A stretch of DNA of 7,620 bases from JACVRU01 sp040902725 (lineage in GTDB: Bacteria > Actinomycetota > Thermoleophilia > Gaiellales > Gaiellaceae), in contig JBBDWU010000010.1 of assembly GCA_040902725.1 (NCBI GenBank), positions 1 to 7,620 on the forward strand. The letters are read 5' to 3'. The notes under the pieces are model-generated. The model searched no databases. It was given only the letters and a program-made list of their open reading frames with translations, and was not told the origin of the DNA. Made by a program: the position numbers and the translations under genes. Positions 1 through 4,994 of the stretch are shown here, piece after piece (positions within the stretch are counted from its first letter, which is position 1; every line of letters starts with the position of its first letter).

Positions 1-557
1 CCGGTGTTCCTGTCGACGCGCTCACGGGTCTCGCGGCCCGCGCGCTCGATGCACTGCCGGACCCCGCCTTCGTCGTGGACGTGGAGGGGCACGTAGTGCT
101 CCGGAACCTTGCGCACAAGCGAATGCTTGCCCAGATGGGGATCGTCCCGGCCCGAGCGGAACTCCTGGTTGACGAGGTTGCGGCGCGCCTCACTGACCCG
201 GATCTCTTTCGTGCGTTCGTCGCGGCGAACGAGCAGGACCCCGACGCCGAGCACGAGCAGGTGTTCACCTTTCGCTCCGCTCCTCGAACCATCGTCGTCC
301 GGACATGCCCCGTGCGCGCGGCGGACTGCAGTCTCGTAGGACGCGTGTGGGTGCTACGTGAAGTCACGGAGGAGCGCCTACGCAGGGTGAATGCCCTGGC
401 CGAGGCTCGGACACCGCTGACCGCGATCCAGGGCTTCGTGGAGTTGCTCGCGACCCACGAGTACGACGAGCCGACCCGCCTGGCCCAGCTTCGACTCGTG
501 CTGGACCAGTGCGAGCGGTTGGCCGGAACGCTCGACGAGCTCTTCGCAACCGACTGA
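1..557 (+). CDS. PAS domain protein with degenerate HisKA-like C-terminus (5' partial)
   Basis: The open frame runs in from the left edge (codons begin at position 3) and ends at TGA 555-557. A GTG at 75 could be read as a start, but the residues encoded just before it (ALDALPDPAFVVD, from 42) are the usual opening of a PAS domain, so the true start lies outside the window. The PAS fold covers roughly 42-370 and ends in the typical VLREVTEER linker. A segment resembling the HisKA dimerisation helices follows (about 370-545) and contains ARTPLTAIQGFVELL. In HisKA the H-box reads S-H-E-L-R-T-P-L. Here the aligned residues are L-A-E-A-R-T-P-L, so the phospho-acceptor His is Ala (codon 399-401). 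No HATPase_c domain follows, because the frame stops about 35 residues after the H-box region. The protein therefore cannot be a working histidine kinase by itself. It may be a ligand-binding or dimerising partner of another kinase, or a decayed kinase. The upstream domain content is unknown. Confidence 0.75.
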   Translation, partial: GVPVDALTGLAARALDALPDPAFVVDVEGHVVLRNLAHKRMLAQMGIVPARAELLVDEVAARLTDPDLFRAFVAANEQDPDAEHEQVFTFRSAPRTIVVRTCPVRAADCSLVGRVWVLREVTEERLRRVNALAEARTPLTAIQGFVELLATHEYDEPTRLAQLRLVLDQCERLAGTLDELFATD

Positions 558-558
558 G

Positions 559-1190
559 CTACGACCCTGGGCCGCGGAGCTCCTCGACGAGCTGGGGCCA
601 TGCGCTCGCCGGGAGGTCGCCGAGGTGGCGGAACCCGCCGTCGCCGAGCGGCTCGAAGACCGCCAGCCCGCCCTCCTCGATCGAGATCCCAGCCGTGGCC
701 TCGATGTTCTTGATGTGCCCGACGAGCACGGTGTTCTTTCCGGCGGCCGGCTCGTCCCCAAGCAGCTCACGCGTGGTCTCGACCCGGGCCGCGAAGTCGG
801 GGTCCTTTTCGTTTGGGAACCCCGTCAGGTCGGGCTCCAGCTCGACCTCGCCGAACGCGAGCTCGGCCGTCTCGCGCGTGCGGCAATACTCACTCGAGCG
901 AACGTCGCCGACGGGAATCGCGAGCGCGCGAAAGGCTCGCCGATCAGGCGCGCCTGCACGCGGCCGGCGGCGGTCAGGTTGCGCTGGCCATCGCAGTTCG
1001 TCAGGCCGGAGGTCTGCGTGTCCTCCTGGGAGCGGTCGGTGGCGGCGTGGCGGAGGTAGACGACAAGGCCGCCCTCCTGGAGCGCCTCCACGAGCTGGAC
1101 CGGGCCGAGCGGCTCGCCGGTCGCCGGAGCGCTTGCGCCGCCGCAGCCGGCGAGCACGAGCACGATCAGCGCGAGTCCGCAGCGGATCAC
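559..1190 (-). pseudogene. Histidine phosphatase (SixA/PGM-like) lipoprotein, one-base frameshift
   Basis: Two minus-strand frames together make one histidine phosphatase of about 210 residues. The first half starts at GTG 1190-1188. It has a lipoprotein signal (MIRCGLALIVLVLAGC, lipobox L13-A-G-C16) and the phosphatase motif LRHAATD (R47, H48). It then runs through NLTAAGRVQARLIGE. Past codon 85 (GAG, 938-936) the homology moves to the other frame: FRALAIPVGDVRSSEYCRTR, then the second catalytic His in VLVGHIKN, ending at TAG 561-559. Restoring one G after GAG (GAG-gCC-TTT) would give the expected GEAFRALA. Read as it stands, the first frame runs on to a stop at 827-825 and lacks the second Arg and the second His. 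Family members transfer phosphate through the first His; the signal suggests a membrane-anchored, outward-facing enzyme. The substrate is unknown. The start overlaps the upstream oxidoreductase stop by GTGA, so it is the second gene of that unit. The shift may be a sequencing or assembly error. Confidence 0.8.
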
Positions 1191-2602
1191 CGCGTCCCGA
1201 TCGGCATTCGCAGGAGGCGCGGGATCGCCGCGGCCGCCCGCGCGGGCAGCGGCGCGCGCCGGCCGGCCCCGATCGCGTCCTCGGACGCCAGAGTCCCCCA
1301 GCGCACAAGCTTTCCTCCCACGTAGCGAAGGGGCTCCGGCGGCAGCCGGCGCGCCCGCCTGTCGACGAGCGGCAACGCGCTCCACTCGTCCTGCGTTCCG
1401 AGCGTGAGCGACGCGAGGATCTGTCCCCCGAGCCAGCTCGGGCCGACCCCGTTGCCGGAGTAGCCGGCGCCGTAGTGGACGCGGGTCCCGGGCACCGTGC
1501 CGAAGCGCGGCAGCTTGTCCGCCGAGACGTCGATCGGCCCGCTCCAGCGGGCTGCGATCGGGGCGTCGGCGAGCGCGGGGAGGAGCGTGCGTAGACCCTC
1601 GTGAGCCCGGGCCTGCGCGGGGAGGTCGTCGAGGACGCCGTGCCCCACGCGCCCGCCCGGTTCGAGCCGCCCCGAGCCGCTGCCCATCAGCACGCGGCCG
1701 TCCGGCGTCGCGCGGAAGTAGTGGAGGAACATGCGCCCGTCGGTGACAGCCTCGTTGCCGGTCCAGCCGATCTGCTCGAGCAGCTCGGGGACGGGCTCGG
1801 TGAGGACGACGGCGCTGCCGAAGTTCGTCTGTCGACCGCCGAGCGGCCAGCTCGTTCCCCAGGCGTTGAGGGCCAGCACGATCTCCTGCGCACGAACGGT
1901 TCCCGCGGCCGTCTCGACCGCGCCCGGAGCAACCGTGGTGACGGGCGTGCCCTCGAAGAGCAGGACGCCATCCGCGATCGCCGCCCGCCGCAACGCGAGC
2001 GCGAGGCGAGCGGGCTGGACGATCGCCCCGTCCCGGAAGTGGACGCCGCGCCGGAACCTGGGCGAGTCGATCCGCCGGCGCAGCTCGTCGGCGCCGAGCG
2101 GCACCGCTTCCTCTTCGACGCCAAGCTCGCGTGCGGCGGCGACCACGCGGTCGACGGACGCCTCCTCGACCTCGGTCGCCGCGACCTTGAGCAGCCCGCC
2201 TTCGCGGAGCCAGACGTCCTCGCCGCGGCGCTCGAGGAAGTCGCGCACCCCCGGGACGATCGCGGTCGACGCGTGCGCGAGCTGGAGTGCGGCGCCGTCG
2301 CCGAGCACCGCCCGGAGCGTGGTGAGCGACGACCAGTAGCCGTGCAGGAAGCCGCCGTTGCGACCGCTCGGCCCGTCGCCGACCTCGTTCGCCTCGAGCA
2401 GCGCGACCCGAAGCGAAGGGTCGCGTTCCCGGAGCGCGAGCGCGGTCCAGAGACCGGTGTAGCCGCCGCCGACGATGACGACGTCGACGTCCAGGTCGCC
2501 GTCCAGCCGCGGCGCACCCTCGGGCGGTGTGTGGGCACGGGCTTCCTCGAGCCACCAGGACGGACGCGACGAGAGCGGGGGCGTGAGCGAGCGTGTCTTC
2601 AT
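1187..2602 (-). CDS. FAD-dependent oxidoreductase, DAO family (glycine/D-amino acid or gamma-glutamylputrescine oxidase-like)
   Basis: The 471-aa protein starts at ATG 2602-2600 and stops at TGA 1189-1187. A Rossmann FAD-binding fold opens it: DVDVVIVGGGYTGLWTALAL with GGGYTG at 45-50, and an acidic residue (E70 in ALLEA) at the end of the second strand for the ribose. GPSGRNGGFLHGYW (78-90) matches the segment near the flavin in the DAO superfamily. The C-terminal FAD motif YGAGYSGNGVGPSWLGGQ lies at 377-394. The N-terminal PSWWLEEA followed by the FAD motif recalls PuuB-like oxidases, which oxidise amines or amino acids and reduce oxygen or another acceptor. The exact substrate cannot be read from the sequence. 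No signal peptide is seen, so the enzyme is probably cytoplasmic. The last bases overlap the phosphatase start as GTGA, suggesting translational coupling. No well-placed Shine-Dalgarno precedes the ATG; a GGAGG lies 13 nt upstream, which is further than usual. Confidence 0.88.
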   Translation of the reverse strand: MKTRSLTPPLSSRPSWWLEEARAHTPPEGAPRLDGDLDVDVVIVGGGYTGLWTALALRERDPSLRVALLEANEVGDGPSGRNGGFLHGYWSSLTTLRAVLGDGAALQLAHASTAIVPGVRDFLERRGEDVWLREGGLLKVAATEVEEASVDRVVAAARELGVEEEAVPLGADELRRRIDSPRFRRGVHFRDGAIVQPARLALALRRAAIADGVLLFEGTPVTTVAPGAVETAAGTVRAQEIVLALNAWGTSWPLGGRQTNFGSAVVLTEPVPELLEQIGWTGNEAVTDGRMFLHYFRATPDGRVLMGSGSGRLEPGGRVGHGVLDDLPAQARAHEGLRTLLPALADAPIAARWSGPIDVSADKLPRFGTVPGTRVHYGAGYSGNGVGPSWLGGQILASLTLGTQDEWSALPLVDRRARRLPPEPLRYVGGKLVRWGTLASEDAIGAGRRAPLPARAAAAIPRLLRMPIGTR

Positions 2603-2605
2603 GTG

Positions 2606-2625
2606 CCGAGGCTATCCTCCCTCGG
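2606..2625. promoter_or_regulatory. Possible tRNA-Glu promoter -10 within a small inverted repeat
   Basis: The 26 nt between the oxidoreductase start and tRNA-Glu must hold the core promoter of at least one of them. TATCCT at 2613-2618 resembles a -10 box placed about 11 nt before the mature tRNA end. No convincing -35 is visible. The same stretch has a 5-bp inverted repeat (CCGAG 2606-2610, CTCGG 2621-2625). Read on the minus strand, its loop carries GGAGG, the only Shine-Dalgarno-like stretch before the oxidoreductase. The call rests on position and weak motif similarity only. Confidence 0.25.
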
Positions 2626-2628
2626 CCC

Positions 2629-2701
2629 GCCCCCATCGACTAGCGGCCTAGGTCACCACCCTTTCAAGGTGGCTGCACGGGTTCGAATCCCGTTGGGGGC
2701 A
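2629..2701 (+). tRNA. tRNA-Glu (anticodon TTC)
   Basis: A complete 73-nt cloverleaf can be folded by eye. The acceptor stem is GCCCCCA (2629-2635) with TGGGGGC (2694-2700), discriminator A2701. The D arm is at 2638-2654. The anticodon stem is CCACC (2656-2660) with GGTGG (2668-2672), and the loop CTTTCAA holds anticodon TTC at 2663-2665. The T stem is ACGGG (2677-2681) with CCCGT (2689-2693) around the loop TTCGAAT. TTC reads GAA and GAG, hence glutamate. No CCA is encoded; the following bases are TTCG. The cupin gene on the other strand ends 16 nt downstream. No terminator is evident between them. Confidence 0.95.
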
Positions 2702-2717
2702 TTCGTGTTGGGTCGGG

Positions 2718-3209
2718 TCAGGCGAGCAATTCGGCCCCATGTGCCTTCGCGATCATCGCGATCTGCTCCAGGTCCGGTTCCTCCTCGGACGGCGGGGGCA
2801 GGGTGCGGGTGCGGGCGGGCTCGCTCATTGCAATGACGAGATCCTCGAAGCCGGCGGGGGTGCAGATGAACAGCATCCTGCAGCCTGCGTCGCCGACGGT
2901 GTAACGGTGCGGGATGTCGCGTGGGCCGAAGGCGTAGTCGCCCGCGTGCGCCTCGATCGTCGCGTCGCCGACCTCGAACGTGACGTCGCCCTCGAGCACC
3001 CAGAAGGCCTCGTCCTCGCGGTGGTGCACGTGCAGCGGCGCCTCGGCGCCTGGAGGTTCTGTCATTTCTACGATCGTCATCTGCCCGCCGGTGTCGGCGG
3101 CTGTCGCTTTGATCACAGCGAGGCCGCCGAACCACCAGCGCGCTGCGCCCTCGTCCCTGTGAACCGCCACGGGCTTCAGCGGCGGCGCCTGCTTGGTCTG
3201 ATGCGTCAT
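2718..3209 (-). CDS. Single-domain cupin protein
   Basis: The 163-aa reading starts at ATG 3209-3207 (MTHQTKQ). This start is preferred over a longer in-frame GTG reading (to 3266) because a strong AAGGAGG lies 4 nt before it and because it overlaps the upstream stop as ATGA. The protein carries one cupin barrel. Motif 1 fits G(X)5HXH(X)4E(X)6G exactly: G54, H60, H62, E67, G74. Motif 2 is G90-X5-P96 with H101. H60, H62, E67 and H101 are therefore the likely ligands of a divalent metal. The C-terminal tail (about 128-163) is charged and proline-rich with a short helix. The family spans dioxygenases, isomerases and small-molecule binders, so the activity cannot be specified. It is the second gene of a two-gene unit with the NTF2-like protein and is probably cytoplasmic. 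Confidence 0.88.
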   Translation of the reverse strand: MTHQTKQAPPLKPVAVHRDEGAARWWFGGLAVIKATAADTGGQMTIVEMTEPPGAEAPLHVHHREDEAFWVLEGDVTFEVGDATIEAHAGDYAFGPRDIPHRYTVGDAGCRMLFICTPAGFEDLVIAMSEPARTRTLPPPSEEEPDLEQIAMIAKAHGAELLA

Positions 3210-3559
3210 TGCTCCTCCTTGGTGCTTGCGTTTTCGAGAGACAGGAGCGCGATCGCGTACCGCCACGCGCCGTCGCTTCCGCGGCGCGCGACGTTAATGC
3301 CCCGATCCGCGACGACGAGCGCGGTATCGCGCGCTTGCAGGATCCGCCCAGGATCGGCGATGTACGTGCGCTCGCGTTCCCACATCGCTGTCGCGAACCG
3401 CACGATCTCCTCACCGCCGCGTGCCTCATGTGGTTGATCGCCCGCGATGAGCACGGCTCCGTCCTCGAACAGTTGGGCGAGCGCGTCGCTGTCGCGGGTC
3501 ACAAACGCGTCCTCGAATAGCGTCTCGAGCTCCTCCGGCGTGCACGCTCCTGGCCTCAT
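3206..3559 (-). CDS. NTF2/SnoaL-like small protein (nuclear transport factor 2 superfamily)
   Basis: The 117-aa protein starts at ATG 3559-3557 and stops at TGA 3208-3206. It has the layout of SnoaL/DUF4440-type folds. An N-terminal helix (PEELETLFEDAFVTRDSDAL, 8-27) leads into LAQLFEDGAVLIAGDQP, then a helix near GGEEIVRFATAMW (48-60), then beta strands including TALVVADRGINVARR and GAWRYAIALLSLEN. Relatives act as small-molecule isomerases, cyclases or ligand-binding modules in a cone-shaped pocket. No specific catalytic residues can be assigned here. The stop overlaps the cupin start by ATGA, so the two are probably co-translated. No clear Shine-Dalgarno is seen upstream of 3559. Superfamily assignment rests on pattern recognition. 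Confidence 0.8.
   Translation of the reverse strand: MRPGACTPEELETLFEDAFVTRDSDALAQLFEDGAVLIAGDQPHEARGGEEIVRFATAMWERERTYIADPGRILQARDTALVVADRGINVARRGSDGAWRYAIALLSLENASTKEEQ
3211..3220 (-). promoter_or_regulatory. Strong Shine-Dalgarno for the cupin gene
   Basis: On the minus strand the bases just before ATG 3209 read AAGGAGGAGCA. This is a near-complete anti-16S match with 4 nt spacing, and it lies inside the end of the NTF2-like gene. It decides the cupin start and shows that the second gene can be initiated strongly on its own. Other starts in the window lack such a site. Confidence 0.75.
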
Positions 3560-3648
3560 CGAGACGCGACACTAGCCCCGGGCGGGGCGGATGTCTCTGC
3601 CAGAAAGGTGGTATCGCGCCGCCACGGCGATCGGCGTACCATCGCGAT
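3560..3648. promoter_or_regulatory. Divergent intergenic region between NTF2-like gene and LuxR regulator
   Basis: These 89 nt separate two genes read away from each other and must hold both promoters, or the promoters lie within coding sequence. GCCCC/GGGGC at 3575-3579 and 3584-3588 can form a 5-bp hairpin with a GGGC loop. At the right end, ATCGCGAT (3641-3648), a perfect palindrome, abuts the GTG start of the regulator. No convincing -35/-10 pair was found by eye. Confidence 0.4.
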
Positions 3649-3663
3649 GTGGGTTGGTACGCC
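3633..3663. repeat. 8-bp perfect inverted repeat enclosing the LuxR start codon
   Basis: GGCGTACC (3633-3640) and GGTACGCC (3656-3663) are exact reverse complements separated by 15 nt. The spacer contains the palindrome ATCGCGAT and the GTG start at 3649. As DNA this would suit a dimeric regulator, for example autoregulation. As RNA it would form a stem-loop presenting or masking the start codon. The sequence alone does not separate these options. Confidence 0.55.
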
Positions 3664-4806
3664 AAGGAGCGTGCGCGCCAGCGGATCGCCGAGCTAACGC
3701 GTCGTGGACTTGACCTTCCGACGTTCTGGCGCGAGTCGAGCGAAGCGATCACGATGGCCGTTCCGCACTACATGTCGCCCTGCTGGTTCACGCTCGACCC
3801 GGCCTCGCTGCTGGTAACGAGCCACTACGACAACGGCGAGATCCCGAAACTCCCGGCCGAGTGGCTCGCGCACGAGTACTACACCGACGACTTTCACAAG
3901 ATCGCCGATGTCGCGCGTTCTGAGGCGGGAGCTTCCACGCTGCACGAGGCCACTGGCGGCGACCCGAGTCGCAGCCGCGGTTGGAAGCTCTACATCCAGC
4001 CCTATGGAGCCGAGCAGGAACTACTCGTCGCCCTGCGAACGCAGACGGGCGAGGCCTGGGGCATGCTCGGCCTCTACCGAGAGCCGGGCCAGCCGCAGTT
4101 CGACGCCGACGAGCTTCACTTCCTGCGGGAGCTGTCGCCGTATCTGGCCGAGGGTGCGCAGCGCGGGCTGCTCGTCGGCGAGGCGTCCGCCCCGGAAGGA
4201 CCGGACGCTCCCGGGCTCGTGGTCCTCAAGGCGGACTGGAGCGTCGAGTCGCTCACCCCAGGCGCCGAACGCTGGCTCGAAGAGCTGCCCGACGGCGAGT
4301 GGGGCGCTCGGGGCAAGCTTCCGCCGTCGGTGCTGGCGGTCGCCGGCCGCGCGCTGCGGACCGCCGAGAGCAACGATGCGCCCGGCGAGATCGCGCTTGC
4401 GCGGGTGCTCTCGCGGAAGGGGCGGTGGATCGTGCTCCATGGGGCTTCGCTCGTAGCCAACGGCGCGCGACGCGTGGCCGTGATCATCGAGCTCGCGCAT
4501 CCGGCACGCATCTCCTCCCTGCTGATGGCGGCCTACCGGTTGACCGACCGCGAGCAGGACGTCACGCGCTTGGTCCTACGGGGCAGCTCCACGGCGCAGG
4601 TCGCCGACGAACTGTGCGTCTCGCCTCATACTGTGCAGCAGCATCTGAAGAGCGTGTTCGAGAAGACGGGCGTTCGCAGCCGGCGAGAGTTGGTCGCCAA
4701 GGTGTTCTACGCCCACTATGAACCGCGCGTCCGCGACAACGAACGGCGCGTCATCGCAGGCGAACCGGTGCGCGGAGGTCCTGTGCCTGGAGAAGCGGCC
4801 GAATAG
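3649..4806 (+). CDS. LuxR-family HTH transcriptional regulator with GAF/PAS-like N-terminus
   Basis: The 385-aa protein starts at GTG 3649 and stops at TAG 4804-4806. No in-frame alternative start lies in the 48 codon-free bases before it, and the N-terminal helix RQRIAELTRRGLDLPTFWRE is what I recall opening relatives. The C-terminal LuxR/FixJ-type HTH is clear at about 297-353: LTDREQDVTRLVLRG, then VSPHTVQQHLKSVFEKTGV and SRREL. There is no receiver domain, no autoinducer-binding domain and no P-loop. The first 175 residues resemble a GAF-like sensor (PCWFTLDPASLLVTSHY, then AWGMLGLYREPG). Residues about 187-285 resemble a second PAS-like module (GLVVLKADWSVESLTPGAERWLEELP). It probably binds a small ligand and regulates nearby or distant genes as a dimer. 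It is divergent from the NTF2-like/cupin unit, which makes that unit a natural target (inference). No Shine-Dalgarno is visible, so initiation may be leaderless or weak. Confidence 0.88.
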   Translation: MGWYAKERARQRIAELTRRGLDLPTFWRESSEAITMAVPHYMSPCWFTLDPASLLVTSHYDNGEIPKLPAEWLAHEYYTDDFHKIADVARSEAGASTLHEATGGDPSRSRGWKLYIQPYGAEQELLVALRTQTGEAWGMLGLYREPGQPQFDADELHFLRELSPYLAEGAQRGLLVGEASAPEGPDAPGLVVLKADWSVESLTPGAERWLEELPDGEWGARGKLPPSVLAVAGRALRTAESNDAPGEIALARVLSRKGRWIVLHGASLVANGARRVAVIIELAHPARISSLLMAAYRLTDREQDVTRLVLRGSSTAQVADELCVSPHTVQQHLKSVFEKTGVRSRRELVAKVFYAHYEPRVRDNERRVIAGEPVRGGPVPGEAAE

Positions 4807-4834
4807 GGGCCGGAGCTCTCGCTAAGCCGAATTT

Positions 4835-4864
4835 CGATCCCGTGGTGTGTAAAGACCGGGATCG
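4835..4864. repeat. Inverted repeat CGATCCCG / CGGGATCG
   Basis: CGATCCCG at 4835-4842 is exactly complementary to CGGGATCG at 4857-4864 with a 14-nt spacer. It begins 28 nt after the LuxR stop. No T-run follows, so it is not a classical intrinsic terminator, although a hairpin could still help end transcription. It shares its half-site with a second repeat 35 nt further on. Confidence 0.5.
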
Positions 4865-4898
4865 GCCCCGTCGCTCCCGGCTGAGAGAACTCAAACCA

Positions 4899-4944
4899 CC
4901 GGATCGCGCCCCGCTTCGATGAGACCCTCGATCCGGGGCGAGGG
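4899..4944. repeat. Inverted repeat CCGGATCG / CGATCCGG with overlapping hairpin
   Basis: CCGGATCG (4899-4906) pairs with CGATCCGG (4929-4936) across 22 nt. A competing hairpin, CCCTCG (4925-4930) with CGAGGG (4939-4944), shares the right arm, so two alternative folds are possible. It lies 50-95 nt before the cyclase start, where an operator or leader structure would sit. No -10/-35 pair was recognised in the rest of 4807-4994. Confidence 0.45.
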
Positions 4945-4994
4945 GTTAGAAAGCTGTCTCAGCAGGTGCATCTTCGTCGACGAATGGCCGGGCC

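Noticed and set aside
509..1594. 361-codon plus-strand open frame over the phosphatase and oxidoreductase
   Set aside because: The translation is low-complexity Arg/Ser/Gly/Pro, while the minus strand encodes clear enzyme motifs. It is a high-GC shadow.
825..2636. 603-codon minus-strand open frame in the phosphatase start frame
   Set aside because: Only its last ~85 codons before the frameshift (from 1190) are real phosphatase. The upstream part is an Arg/Ala-rich shadow of the oxidoreductase and the downstream part is out-of-frame sequence.
1601..2836. 411-codon plus-strand open frame opposite the oxidoreductase, running through tRNA-Glu
   Set aside because: It crosses the tRNA gene and has no domain signal; the DAO-family gene on the other strand explains the region.
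3591..3713. ATG at 3591 opening a 40-codon plus-strand frame before and into the LuxR gene
   Set aside because: It is in a different frame from the regulator, shows no recognisable sequence or ribosome site, and is easily expected by chance.
4835..4864. Inverted repeat as an intrinsic terminator of the LuxR gene
   Set aside because: No T-run follows the stem (next bases are GCCCCGTCGC) and the 14-nt spacer is long, so it was listed as an inverted repeat only.
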